From the NCBI GenBank assembly GCA_017561025.1, contig JAFZDU010000052.1, forward strand, positions 1 to 42,289: 42,289 bases of DNA. The letters run 5' to 3'. Source of the DNA: Bacteroidales bacterium. GTDB taxonomy: Bacteria > Bacteroidota > Bacteroidia > Bacteroidales > F082. Below the pieces are notes generated by a model. That model ran no database searches and had not been told where the DNA came from. It worked only from the letters and a program-made list of their open reading frames with translations. Below, piece by piece: positions 1-8,308 of the stretch. A program made the position numbers and the translations under genes. Every line of letters starts with the position of its first letter. Positions within the stretch are counted from its first letter, which is position 1.

Positions 1-196
1 GCTCAACAATCTTAGCATCAACTTTAGCACCTTGGAGGACGGGGGTGCCTACCCTTGTGTTGCCTTCATTTTCGATCAACAACACCTTGTCGAAAGTGAT
101 TGTGCCTTCGACTTCACCATTCAAACGATTGCAATAGATTTTGTCACCTTTGCTTACTTTGAATTGTTGCCCTGCGATTTCTACAATTGCGTACAT
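1..196 (-). CDS. rplU: 50S ribosomal protein L21 (3' end outside window)
   Basis: Structural protein of the large ribosomal subunit that binds 23S rRNA. Read on the minus strand from ATG at 196, the product begins MYAIVEIAGQQFKVSKGDKI, the standard L21 N-terminus, and continues through a segment containing VEGTITFDKVLLIENE, also typical of L21. About 65 of roughly 100 residues are visible, because the window edge cuts the C-terminus. The start is fixed by the family's MYAIVE opening and by a TAnnTTTG promoter element about 45 bases upstream. rpmA (L27) normally follows rplU and would lie outside the window. It is divergent from purL. Confidence 0.96.
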   Translation of the reverse strand, partial: MYAIVEIAGQQFKVSKGDKIYCNRLNGEVEGTITFDKVLLIENEGNTRVGTPVLQGAKVDAKIVE

Positions 197-239
197 TCTT
201 TAAATTTAAGTTGAAATTAATTTCTATTTTTTCGGACTG

Positions 240-271
240 CAAAAGTACATTTTTTTTCAATACAAAATCAA
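240..271 (-). promoter_or_regulatory. Promoter of rplU
   Basis: On the minus strand, TACTTTTG (240-247) fits the Bacteroidetes -7 consensus TAnnTTTG. A TTG (269-271) lies 21 bases upstream as a candidate -33 element. The predicted transcript start is about 40 bases before the rplU ATG. Confidence 0.7.
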
Positions 272-293
272 TGAGATGAAAAATATTTTTTCA

Positions 294-368
294 AGCCATT
301 GGCTATTAGCTTTTGGTCATTGAGCCATGCTATTTAAACAGTTCAACAGCCTTAGTTCAATAGCCTTA
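294..368. repeat. Degenerate heptamer array between rplU and purL
   Basis: The divergent gap can be cut into seven-base words: AGCCATT, GGCTATT, AGCTTTT, GGTCATT, then GTTCAAC, AGCCTTA, GTTCAAT, AGCCTTA. The last four form a 14-base unit repeated twice with one mismatch (341-354 and 355-368). No gene is visible here. The same period recurs in other gaps of this window. Confidence 0.6.
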
Positions 369-409
369 GTTTTTTTTTCAACACCTTATAATATAAAACA
401 TATTTTTAT

Positions 410-417
410 TACCTTTG
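410..417 (+). promoter_or_regulatory. -7 element of purL promoter
   Basis: TACCTTTG matches TAnnTTTG. It lies 56 bases before the purL ATG, and no clear TTG is seen at the -33 position. Confidence 0.6.
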
Positions 418-472
418 CAGAATTGTAGAAATGAGACTACATAATTTGCAAATTTTATAAAAAACATATACC

Positions 473-3400
473 ATGGTTGTATTCTTTGAAAACAAACAGC
501 GAAACATCATCGCTTTAGAATGTCAAGAACGTTTAAATCAAGAATCAATTGCCAAACTCGTATGGTTGTTTGGTGAGGCAAAACAATTGCTAACTCCTAC
601 CATTGAAGGTCATTTCTTCGGTCCTCGTAAGGAAATGATCACTCCTTGGAGCACCAATGCTGTTGAAATAACACAGAACATGAGCATCAGCGGTATCACT
701 CGTATTGAAGAGTTCATCCCTGTTGCTGCCGACGACAACAGCTTCGACCCTATGCTTCAGGCAAAATATAACAACTTAGACCAAAACTTATTCTTCATCG
801 ACCGCAAGCCAGAAGCTATTAAGAACATCGACGATATCGAGGCTTACAACATCCAAGAAGGTTTGGCTTTAAGTGAAGAAGAAATCTCATATCTCAAGAG
901 CATCAGAGAAAAAATCGGCCGTCCTCTCACCGACAGCGAAGTATACGGTTTCGCACAAGTCAACTCAGAGCACTGCCGTCATAAAATCTTCGGCGGAACT
1001 TTCATCATCGATGGTAAAGAAATGCCAGACGCTCTCTTCGCTCTCATCAAGAAGACTTCAAAAGAAAATCCTAACAGATTAATATCAGCATACAAAGACA
1101 ATGTCGCTTTCATCTTAGGCCCTAAGGTAGAACAATTCGCTCCTAAGACACAGCATCAAGCCGACTTCTTCCAAGTGAAAGACATCGACACTGTCATCTC
1201 ATTGAAAGCAGAGACACACAACTTCCCTACTACTGTCGAGCCTTTCAACGGTGCTGCAACAGGCGGCGGCGGTGAAATCAGAGACCGTCTCGCTGGCGGT
1301 AAAGGTAGTATTCCATTGGCAGGTACCGCTGTCTACATGACATCATATCCTCGCACAGAAGAAAACCGCGAATGGGAACAAGGTTTCGAAGAACGTAAAT
1401 GGTTATACCAAGATCCTGCCGACATCCTCATCAAGGCTTCTAACGGAGCATCTGACTTCGGCAACAAATTCGGACAACCTTTAATTAATGGCAGTCTCCT
1501 CACTTTCGAACATCAAGAAGAAAACACGGAATTCGGTTTCGATAAGGTCATCATGCTTGCTGGCGGTATCGGTTTCGCAAGAAAAGAAGACAGCATCAAG
1601 GAAGATCCAGAACCAGGCGATCTCATCATCGTTTTAGGAGGCGACAACTACCGCATCGGTATGGGCGGCGGCGCTGTTTCAAGTGTCGACACAGGACAAT
1701 TCAGCAACGCTATCGAACTCAACGCTGTTCAACGTGCCAACCCAGAAATGCAAAAACGCGTAGCTAACGTAGTACGAGCCATGACAGAATGCGGCGACAA
1801 CCCAATCCGCTCTATCCACGACCACGGCGCTGGCGGCCACCTCAACTGTCTCTCAGAACTCATCGACAAGAGCGGCGGCATCATCAACGTTGCTAACCTC
1901 CCTGTCGGCGACCCAACATTGTCTGACAAAGAAATCATCGGCAACGAGTCACAAGAGAGAATGGGTCTCCTCGTAAACAAAAACGACACAGAGATCATCA
2001 AACAAACAGCTCTCAGAGAACGCGCTCCTTATTTCCAAGTAGGTGAAGCAACAGACGACCAACGTTTGCGTTTCATCAGAGAAGACGGCAACAACGCCAT
2101 CGACCTCAGCTTGGGCGATTTCTTCGGAAGCACTCCTAAGACAGTCTTATACGACACAGACAAACCATATCAATTCAACGATATAGAATATAAGAAAGAA
2201 CAATTCAACAAATATCTCGAACAAGTGCTTCAACTTGAAGCTGTAGCTTGTAAAGATTGGTTAACAAACAAAGTAGACCGTTCTGTAACAGGACGCGTTG
2301 CTTTACAACAATGTGCAGGTGCAATCCAGCTTCCTCTCAACAACTTAGGCATTAGCGCATTGGATTATCAAGGTGTTAAAGGTATAGGCACAGCACTCGG
2401 TCACTCACCAGTAGCAGCTCTCGCTGACCCAGCAAAAGGCTCACGCCTCGCAGTGGCAGAATCACTCACCAACGTCATCTGGGCTCCTATCGAAGAAAAC
2501 CTCAAAGGCATCTCTTTGAGCGCCAACTGGATGTGGCCAGCTAAGAACGAAGGCGAAAACGCTCGTCTCTACAAAGCTGTCAAAGCATTGAGCGACTTCT
2601 GTATCGAATTAGGCATCAACGTACCAACAGGTAAAGACTCATTGTCAATGACACAGAAATATCCTAACGGACAAAAAGTCTTGTCTCCTGGTACAGTTAT
2701 AGTCACAGCAGTAGGCGAAGTATCTAACATCCGCAAGACCGTCAAACCTGTCGCCTCAAACGACAGCGCAACAGAATTGCTTTATGTTGACTTCTCTAAA
2801 GGCGCATTCGAATTGGGCGGCAGTAGCTTAGCACAAGTATTGGATAAAATCGGCAACAACGCTCCAGACGTTAAAGACGCTGCTTACTTCAAGAACTGTT
2901 TCAACACAATTCAAAAACTCATCGAAGAAGGTCTCATCGTTGCAGGTCACGACGTATCAGCAGGTGGTTTGATCACTACATTATTAGAAATGACATTCGC
3001 TAACTGCGAAGGTGGTCTAAACATCGACTTGTCAGCATTCAATAACAACGACCTCGTATCAGTAGCATTCAGCGAACAACCAGCTGTCGTTATCCAAATC
3101 AACGACGCTAAGGCAAAAGAAATTCTCGCAAACAATAATATAGACTTCGTTGTTATCGGTAAGCCACAAGACAAACGTGAAATCACATTGACAAAAGACA
3201 ACGAGACATATAACTTAGACATCAACGCATTACGTGACGTTTGGTATAAGAGCTCATATCTCTTAGACATCAGACAAACAGGCAAGGCTAAGGCAACAGA
3301 ACGTTTCGAAAACTATAAGAAACAAGACTTACGTTACGACTTCAGCGCTAACTTCACAGGCAAGGCTGCCGACTTAGGCATCGACATGCATAGAAGAGAG

Positions 3401-4156
3401 CCATCAGGTGTCAAGGCTGCCATCATCAGAGAAAAAGGCGTTAACGGCGATAGAGAAATGGCATACGCTTTATACCTCGCAGGTTTCGATGTAAAAGACG
3501 TTCACACAACAGACCTTATCAACGGAAGAGAAGACCTCAGCGACGTCAATATGATTGTCTTCGTCGGCGGTTTCTCCAACTCTGACGTATGCGGTTCTGC
3601 TAAAGGCTGGGCAGGTGCGCTCCTCTACAACGAAAAAGCACGTACAGCAATCGAAAACTTCTACGCACGCAAAGACACCCTCAGCTTGGGCGTATGTAAC
3701 GGTTGCCAACTCATGACAGCATTAGGCCTCGTTTATCCAGACCACGAAGAACATCCTGTCATGTTACACAACGACTCACACAAGTTCGAATCTAACTTCA
3801 TCAATGTCGATGTCAACCACAGCAACAGCATTATGTTGTCATCACTCGCAGGACGCCGCTTAGGTGTTTGGATTGCTCACGGTGAAGGCAAGTTCAACTT
3901 CCCATATTATAAAGACAAATACAACATCGCAATGAGTTACAGCTTCGGTGATTACCCAGGCAACCCTAACGGCAGCGACTGGAACGTAGCAGCTATCTGT
4001 TCTAATGACGGTCGTCATCTCGCTATGATGCCTCACATCGAACGCGCCTTCTTGCCATGGCAATGGCCTTACTATCCAGAAAACAGAAAGAACGACGAAG
4101 TAACCCCATGGATTGAAGCATTTGTCAATGCACTCAACTGGATTAAACAACAATAA
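473..4156 (+). CDS. purL: Phosphoribosylformylglycinamidine synthase (FGAM synthase)
   Basis: Catalyses the fourth step of de novo purine synthesis in the cytoplasm: FGAR, glutamine and ATP give FGAM. At 1227 residues this is the large single-chain form, with the PurS-like N-terminal part, the PurL synthetase domains and a C-terminal glutaminase fused. Visible signatures are NSEHCRHKIFGG, the glycine-rich GAATGGGGEIRDR, and DHGAGGHLNCLSE. The glutaminase has the nucleophile Cys1075 in GVCNGCQLM and the His1188/Glu1190 pair in PHIERAFLPWQW. Its TAA overlaps the ATG of the next gene by one base, so the two are probably cotranscribed. No separate purS or purQ is needed. The frame is intact and of normal family length. 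Confidence 0.97.
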   Translation: MVVFFENKQRNIIALECQERLNQESIAKLVWLFGEAKQLLTPTIEGHFFGPRKEMITPWSTNAVEITQNMSISGITRIEEFIPVAADDNSFDPMLQAKYNNLDQNLFFIDRKPEAIKNIDDIEAYNIQEGLALSEEEISYLKSIREKIGRPLTDSEVYGFAQVNSEHCRHKIFGGTFIIDGKEMPDALFALIKKTSKENPNRLISAYKDNVAFILGPKVEQFAPKTQHQADFFQVKDIDTVISLKAETHNFPTTVEPFNGAATGGGGEIRDRLAGGKGSIPLAGTAVYMTSYPRTEENREWEQGFEERKWLYQDPADILIKASNGASDFGNKFGQPLINGSLLTFEHQEENTEFGFDKVIMLAGGIGFARKEDSIKEDPEPGDLIIVLGGDNYRIGMGGGAVSSVDTGQFSNAIELNAVQRANPEMQKRVANVVRAMTECGDNPIRSIHDHGAGGHLNCLSELIDKSGGIINVANLPVGDPTLSDKEIIGNESQERMGLLVNKNDTEIIKQTALRERAPYFQVGEATDDQRLRFIREDGNNAIDLSLGDFFGSTPKTVLYDTDKPYQFNDIEYKKEQFNKYLEQVLQLEAVACKDWLTNKVDRSVTGRVALQQCAGAIQLPLNNLGISALDYQGVKGIGTALGHSPVAALADPAKGSRLAVAESLTNVIWAPIEENLKGISLSANWMWPAKNEGENARLYKAVKALSDFCIELGINVPTGKDSLSMTQKYPNGQKVLSPGTVIVTAVGEVSNIRKTVKPVASNDSATELLYVDFSKGAFELGGSSLAQVLDKIGNNAPDVKDAAYFKNCFNTIQKLIEEGLIVAGHDVSAGGLITTLLEMTFANCEGGLNIDLSAFNNNDLVSVAFSEQPAVVIQINDAKAKEILANNNIDFVVIGKPQDKREITLTKDNETYNLDINALRDVWYKSSYLLDIRQTGKAKATERFENYKKQDLRYDFSANFTGKAADLGIDMHRREPSGVKAAIIREKGVNGDREMAYALYLAGFDVKDVHTTDLINGREDLSDVNMIVFVGGFSNSDVCGSAKGWAGALLYNEKARTAIENFYARKDTLSLGVCNGCQLMTALGLVYPDHEEHPVMLHNDSHKFESNFINVDVNHSNSIMLSSLAGRRLGVWIAHGEGKFNFPYYKDKYNIAMSYSFGDYPGNPNGSDWNVAAICSNDGRHLAMMPHIERAFLPWQWPYYPENRKNDEVTPWIEAFVNALNWIKQQ

Positions 4157-5973
4157 TGATTATGAACAAATCGGAAAAATTAAATATTCAAGGCAGACCT
4201 GACGTCCCTCCAAGACTGTTCGATTTATTGCCACGTTACGTAGAGAAGTACGGTTACAAAGACAACCTCTTCGCTGGAAAAGTTAACGGACAATGGGTAA
4301 AATATAATGGAGAGAAATTCTGCGAGATGACCGACTCAATAAGCTACGGCTTGTTGAAACTTGGCGTCAAGAGAGGCGACTGCATCGCTTTGGTTGCTAC
4401 AAACGCACCAGAATGGAATATGATAGACTTCGCAATCCAACAAGTTGGAGCAATATGCGTGCCTATCTACCCTACCGTCAGCCATGCCGACTATGAACAT
4501 ATCTTTAAACATTCCGAGGCAAGCATAGTTTTCGTTACAAATAGCAACTTATATAATAAGGTGTCGGACATCATAACTTCGACACCTTCTATCAAGGAAA
4601 CATTTCTCATCAAACCTGTTGAAGGGATGAAGTCGTTGCAGGAACTCATCGACTTGGGAAATGCCAATAAAGATGTTGAAGCCCTTGAAGCAACAAAGGC
4701 ACAGGTACAAAATGGTGACATAGCAACCATCATCTACACCTCTGGCACGATGGGCACACCTAAAGGTGTAATGCTTACACATCGCAACATCTTGTCAATT
4801 ATAGAATATCTCTGCCCACTCTACCCTATCAACGAAACACACGACGCGATAAGTTACCTGCCTCTATCTCATATCTACGAAAGAGCTGTTCAATATTGCC
4901 ACGTATATTTAGGAGTAAGTACATATTATGTTGACAACCTCGGCGCCATTGTTGACACTATGGCTGAGATAAAACCACAGCACTTCTCATCAGTGCCTCG
5001 TCTCATCGAGAAGGTTTATCACACAATAGTACGTAAAGGACGTAAACTCAAAGGCATCAAGAAGACCATATTCTTCTGGGCCCTCGACCTTGCTGAACGT
5101 TACGATGAAACCAAGAAGCACAACAGTTGGTTCTATCGTCAGCAGCTTAAGATAGCCGACAAGCTCGTCTTCAAGGAATGGAGAAAAGTGTTCGGCAATA
5201 AGCTTGAACTCATCATCTCTGGCGGCGCTGCAATACAGCCACGTCTAGTCAAGATATTCACAGCAATAGGAATACAACTCTCTGAAGGCTACGGATTGAC
5301 AGAGACATCACCAGTTATCGCAACCAACAGTCTCACTTTAGGCAAACTCAAAGCCGGAACAGTAGGCGTTGTGATGGACAACCAAGAAGTGGTGATAGCG
5401 GAGAACGGCGAGATTCTCGTGAAAGGACCTAACGTGATGCTTGGTTATTATAAAGATGAAGAAAAGACCAGAGAAGTCATAGATGAAGACGGATACTTCC
5501 ACACAGGCGATAAAGGCTGCTTCGACGAAGACGGCCTCCTGAAGATTACAGGTCGTATCAAAGAAATCTTCAAGACTTCAATGGGTAAATACATCAGCCC
5601 TGTACTCATCGAGAACAAGATCAAAGAATCACCATTCATCGGCGAGTTATTAGTCATAGGCGAAGGACAGAAATTCGCAGCAGCCATCATCTATCCTAAC
5701 TTCGAACATCTCAGATCATGGTGCAAGATCAAGAACATAGCTTACACCAAGGATGAAGAGATGATCAAGCACAAAGACGTCATCATGCGTTATAGAAAAG
5801 AGATAGACAAATACAATGCCGACTTAGGCGACTACGAACAAGTGAAGAAGTTCGAACTCATCGCCAAGGAATGGACCATAGAGTCTGGCGAGATGACAGC
5901 AAGTCTGAAACCACGTCGTAGCAAGATCATGCAGAACTACGCCGACTTGGTTGCGAAGATTTATGCGGAGTAA
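4156..5973 (+). CDS. Long-chain fatty acid--CoA ligase (AMP-forming)
   Basis: Activates fatty acids as acyl-adenylate and then acyl-CoA, probably at the cytoplasmic face of the inner membrane. The 605-residue chain has the adenylate-forming enzyme motifs in order: P-loop-like IIYTSGTMGTPKGVMLTH near residues 192-209, YGLTETSP near 378, the YFHTGDKG aspartate motif, and a C-terminal KTSMGKYISP segment near 472-480 with the catalytic lysine. The length and lid insertions fit the FadD/FAA long-chain group of Bacteroidetes. Two starts are possible, at 4156 (overlapping the purL stop as TAATG) and at 4162 (MNKSEK); they differ by two residues. Substrate chain length cannot be read from the sequence. 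Confidence 0.92.
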   Translation: MIMNKSEKLNIQGRPDVPPRLFDLLPRYVEKYGYKDNLFAGKVNGQWVKYNGEKFCEMTDSISYGLLKLGVKRGDCIALVATNAPEWNMIDFAIQQVGAICVPIYPTVSHADYEHIFKHSEASIVFVTNSNLYNKVSDIITSTPSIKETFLIKPVEGMKSLQELIDLGNANKDVEALEATKAQVQNGDIATIIYTSGTMGTPKGVMLTHRNILSIIEYLCPLYPINETHDAISYLPLSHIYERAVQYCHVYLGVSTYYVDNLGAIVDTMAEIKPQHFSSVPRLIEKVYHTIVRKGRKLKGIKKTIFFWALDLAERYDETKKHNSWFYRQQLKIADKLVFKEWRKVFGNKLELIISGGAAIQPRLVKIFTAIGIQLSEGYGLTETSPVIATNSLTLGKLKAGTVGVVMDNQEVVIAENGEILVKGPNVMLGYYKDEEKTREVIDEDGYFHTGDKGCFDEDGLLKITGRIKEIFKTSMGKYISPVLIENKIKESPFIGELLVIGEGQKFAAAIIYPNFEHLRSWCKIKNIAYTKDEEMIKHKDVIMRYRKEIDKYNADLGDYEQVKKFELIAKEWTIESGEMTASLKPRRSKIMQNYADLVAKIYAE

Positions 5974-5975
5974 TG

Positions 5976-6003
5976 ACAAAAGGCTAAAGACAAAAGGCTA
6001 AAG
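5976..6003. repeat. 14-base direct repeat, two exact copies
   Basis: ACAAAAGGCTAAAG occurs at 5976-5989 and again at 5990-6003, directly after the acyl-CoA ligase stop. The unit is twice seven bases and contains GGCTAAA, a word shared with the other period-7 arrays. Confidence 0.8.
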
Positions 6004-6049
6004 ATAGAGGCTGTCTAACAAGTTTTAGACGGCCTCCTACAGATTTTAT

Positions 6050-6088
6050 TGTCCCGCATGATTTTGTAGGGACGCATCGAATGCGTCC
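6050..6088 (-). repeat. Dispersed palindromic repeat, copy 1
   Basis: These 39 bases are the exact reverse complement of 42251-42289 at the window end. The core GGACGCATCGAATGCGTCC (6070-6088) has 8-base arms around a 3-base centre. Similarity to the end-of-window repeats continues through about 6035 with few differences. Confidence 0.9.
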
Positions 6089-6115
6089 AAAATAAAAAGG
6101 CCGTTTAACAAAAAA

Positions 6116-6168
6116 AAGTGAAGTGAACCCCAAAGTTTGGACAAAAAACTTTGGGGTTCACTTCACTT
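6116..6168. repeat. 23-bp perfect hairpin
   Basis: The left arm 6116-6138 pairs without mismatch with 6146-6168 around the 7-base loop GGACAAA. The arms begin AAGTGAAGTGAACCCC. It lies between the converging acyl-CoA ligase and holA genes and could stop transcription from either side, although no long T-run follows it. Confidence 0.85.
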
Positions 6169-6199
6169 GTTAGACAGCTTCATTTGTTATAAGTTGAAA

Positions 6200-6257
6200 A
6201 CTGAAAATGGAAAGTTCAAAGATTCTAGGTTCTAGAGCTCTATAATTCTAGAGTTCA
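6200..6257. repeat. Degenerate period-7 array
   Basis: Words of seven (two of eight) bases follow one another: AACTGAA, AATGGAA, AGTTCAA, then GATTCTA, GGTTCTA, GAGCTCTA, TAATTCTA, GAGTTCA. There is no coding potential. The remaining bases to 6297 hold nothing recognisable. Confidence 0.5.
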
Positions 6258-6297
6258 TCTTGGTTGCGTTAGGGATTGGAGCGGTTCAGGGTTCAAA

Positions 6298-7308
6298 TCA
6301 CACTGCCGTCATCAGTTTGAACAGCATCTCTCTGTATAGCTCTTTCTGCGACATGTCACCGGTATTGTATCCTTTTGACTTAAGGTCATATTCACGAAGT
6401 ATTTCAATGCATGACATGCATGCCACCCATGAATAGTTGCGCACTGCATCAAGATAATCGTTGACGAAAAACGGATTGACGCCAAGCATAGTCGCAATAG
6501 TGCTCTTGCTTTTGTCTTTAGAGTAATGTATCTTAAGCAGTTTGGTGTAATAGCCATAAAGAACAGTTATCGTCATGAAGATAGGATTTTCTTTAGGGTT
6601 ATCGCCGAAATAATTGATAATCTGATTTGCCTTGAGGAAATCCTTCACGCCTATTGCCTTCTGAAGTTCGAATACGTTAAAGTCCTTCGATATACCTATA
6701 TTATATTCCACGTCGGCGTCGTCGATACGTTTTGAAGGAGGCAGCGCCACCATCAGTTTCTCGAGTTCGTTTCTCACCTTATGGAGGTCGTTGCCCAGAA
6801 AGTCGGAGATCATCTGTGCAGCCTTAGGCGTGATATTATATTTCTTGCTAGAGAGATATTTCACAATCCACTCAGGGATGTTGTTGTCGTACAGTTTCTT
6901 CGACTCGAACAGCACTCCTTTTTTATCGATATATTTCGCCAGAGCCTTACGCTTGTCGAGTTTCTTGTATTTATAGTTTATGACTAGAATAGTTGTTGAT
7001 GGAAGTTTGTCGAGATAATCAGATAGAGACTCAATATCCTTGACGTTCTGTGCTTCTTTCACTATAACTACCAGATAATCCCCCATCATTGGGAAGGCGC
7101 GTGCCTGCGTCATAATGTCTTTAGCAGTGACATCGCTGCCATAAAGAACAACCTGGTTGAAAGAGCGTTCAGCCTCATCGAGGATGTTATTCTCCAGTTC
7201 ATCGCTGATGGTATCGATAAAGAAAGGCTCCTCGCCCATCAGAAAATAAATAGGATGAAACACTTTTTTCTTAATATCAGACAAAATCTGTTCGTAAGTC
7301 ATAGTCAT
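6298..7308 (-). CDS. holA: DNA polymerase III delta subunit
   Basis: Delta subunit of the clamp loader, which opens the beta sliding clamp. The 336-residue product starts MTMTYEQILSDIKKK and has the family's conserved N-terminal PIYFLMGEEPFFID, followed by the degenerate AAA+ domain without a working P-loop, and a C-terminal helical domain. The length matches HolA. ATG codons at 7308 and 7302 are both possible, and a TAnnTTTG element at 7320-7327 favours either. It converges on the acyl-CoA ligase gene and is divergent from the radical SAM gene. Its clamp-loader partner delta' (holB) is at 30304-31440. Confidence 0.93.
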   Translation of the reverse strand: MTMTYEQILSDIKKKVFHPIYFLMGEEPFFIDTISDELENNILDEAERSFNQVVLYGSDVTAKDIMTQARAFPMMGDYLVVIVKEAQNVKDIESLSDYLDKLPSTTILVINYKYKKLDKRKALAKYIDKKGVLFESKKLYDNNIPEWIVKYLSSKKYNITPKAAQMISDFLGNDLHKVRNELEKLMVALPPSKRIDDADVEYNIGISKDFNVFELQKAIGVKDFLKANQIINYFGDNPKENPIFMTITVLYGYYTKLLKIHYSKDKSKSTIATMLGVNPFFVNDYLDAVRNYSWVACMSCIEILREYDLKSKGYNTGDMSQKELYREMLFKLMTAV

Positions 7309-7319
7309 AAACGTTTGTG

Positions 7320-7327
7320 CAAAGATA
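7320..7327 (-). promoter_or_regulatory. -7 element of holA promoter
   Basis: TATCTTTG on the minus strand lies 11 bases before the first ATG. The leader would therefore be very short, which favours the second ATG at 7302. Confidence 0.6.
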
Positions 7328-7330
7328 AGA

Positions 7331-7417
7331 AATGTCTAAAGACTAATGTCTAAAGACCAATGGTTTTTTTTATGCAATAGAGCAAAAACATTAGACTTTT
7401 GTCTTTTGTCTTTAGTC
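7331..7417. repeat. Period-14 and period-7 arrays between holA and radical SAM gene
   Basis: AATGTCTAAAGACT (7331-7344) is followed by AATGTCTAAAGACC (7345-7358). Further on, ATTAGAC, TTTTGTC, TTTTGTC, TTTAGTC run without gap from 7390 to 7417. The two arrays are partly complementary (TCTAAAGAC against GTCTTTAGTC) and could fold together. Confidence 0.75.
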
Positions 7418-7433
7418 ATAATTTTTATCTTTG
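7406..7433 (+). promoter_or_regulatory. Promoter of radical SAM gene
   Basis: TATCTTTG (7426-7433) is the -7 element. A TTG inside the heptamer array (7406-7408) is 17 bases upstream. The -7 box overlaps an in-frame TTG at 7431, which rules that codon out as the translation start. Confidence 0.6.
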
Positions 7434-7448
7434 CAAAAATTTAAAATT

Positions 7449-8225
7449 ATGTCGATATTATTTGAAACTTTAGTTTTCGGTCCTATAAGCAGCCGCCGTC
7501 TGGGCAAGTCGTTAGGTGTTAACCTGATGCCTGAAGTTGGAAAGATATGTTCATTCAACTGTATATACTGCGAGTGCGGATGGAACCCTGAGAACAGACA
7601 AACCAGCGACTTACCTAAGAAAGAGGTTTATGAAAAGACCTTGGAAGAGCGACTGAAAGAGTTGGTAGGGACAGATATGGAGCCCGACAGCATCACCTTC
7701 TCTGGCAATGGCGAACCGACCTTGCATCCCGACTTCGCAGAGATAATAGACATCACCATAAGACTAAGAGATTTATACATACCTAATGCAAAAATCAGCG
7801 TCCTGACAAACGGAACGATGCTGCATAAGAAAGATGTCTACAACGCTATATTAAAGGTAGACAACAACATCATCAAGATTGACGGCGGCACTTATGAGAC
7901 TATAAAAGCCATCAACAAGCCTAATGTCGATTTCGATATGGGGAAATATATCAAGACACTCCTAGAATTCAAAGGAGACCTTATCATACAGACATGTTTC
8001 TTGAGAGGAGAACATAATGGAGTCAGGATAGACAACACCACTGAAGAAGAACTCAAACTTTGGTACGACATCATCAAAAGGATAAATCCTCGCAGCACAA
8101 TGATTTACGCAATCGACAGAGAGACTCCAGAGAAAAACCTTGAAAAGATAAGCTTGAAAGAATTGGAACAAATTGCCGAGCCGCTAAGAAATCTCGGTTT
8201 CAAAATTGACTGTTACGGCAAATAA
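7449..8225 (+). CDS. Radical SAM protein (COG0731-like)
   Basis: Probable [4Fe-4S]/S-adenosylmethionine enzyme of 258 residues. The cluster motif CSFNCIYC places Cys34, Cys38 and Cys41 in the CX3CX2C pattern. It is preceded by GPISSRRLGKSLGVNLMP, which is characteristic of the Fe-S oxidoreductase group related to the wyosine enzyme TYW1. A glycine-rich SAM-binding segment, ITFSGNGEPTLHP, follows. The start is ATG at 7449; an upstream in-frame TTG lies inside the promoter. The substrate is unknown: this bacterial subgroup has no established reaction that I can assign. It appears to be transcribed alone. Confidence 0.85.
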   Translation: MSILFETLVFGPISSRRLGKSLGVNLMPEVGKICSFNCIYCECGWNPENRQTSDLPKKEVYEKTLEERLKELVGTDMEPDSITFSGNGEPTLHPDFAEIIDITIRLRDLYIPNAKISVLTNGTMLHKKDVYNAILKVDNNIIKIDGGTYETIKAINKPNVDFDMGKYIKTLLEFKGDLIIQTCFLRGEHNGVRIDNTTEEELKLWYDIIKRINPRSTMIYAIDRETPEKNLEKISLKELEQIAEPLRNLGFKIDCYGK

Positions 8226-8254
8226 AAACGTTCTAAAAAAAATGAAAAAAATGA

Positions 8255-8284
8255 TTGTTTCAATTAAAAAAAACAGTAAATTTG
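8255..8284 (+). promoter_or_regulatory. Promoter of pilin-like protein gene
   Basis: TTG (8255-8257) as -33 and TAAATTTG (8277-8284) as -7 are separated by 19 bases, the usual Bacteroidetes spacing. The TTG would otherwise be read as an in-frame start codon. Confidence 0.75.
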
Positions 8285-8308
8285 CCAATCGAAAAAAAAG
8301 TTTTAATC

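Larger units (their letters stand above)
6007..6181. mobile_element. MITE-like palindromic element (175 bp, non-coding)
   Basis: The ends are inverted repeats: GAGGCTGTCTAACAAG (6007-6022) and CTTGTTAGACAGCTTC (6166-6181), matching at 15 of 16 positions. No ORF lies inside. The left end also folds on itself (6007-6018 with 6025-6036). The interior carries one copy of the GGACGCAT palindromic repeat (6050-6088) and a 23-bp perfect hairpin. Terminal inverted repeats with no coding content suggest a MITE mobilised by an unseen transposase. No convincing target-site duplication is visible. It could instead be a mosaic of two repeat families. It fills most of the 5974-6297 gap, in which no gene is seen. 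Confidence 0.5.

Noticed and set aside
6007..6036. Simple rho-independent terminator of the acyl-CoA ligase gene
   Set aside because: The 12-bp hairpin lacks a T-run and its left arm is one of the inverted ends of a larger element; termination there is possible but not its best explanation.
7431..7448. In-frame TTG extending the radical SAM protein by six residues
   Set aside because: The TTG is part of the TATCTTTG promoter element, so it would not be in the transcript; ATG 7449 fits the family start.
8255..8308. 18-residue N-terminal extension of the pilin-like protein from TTG 8255
   Set aside because: TTG 8255 and TAAATTTG 8277 form a promoter with standard spacing; the extension is untranscribed.
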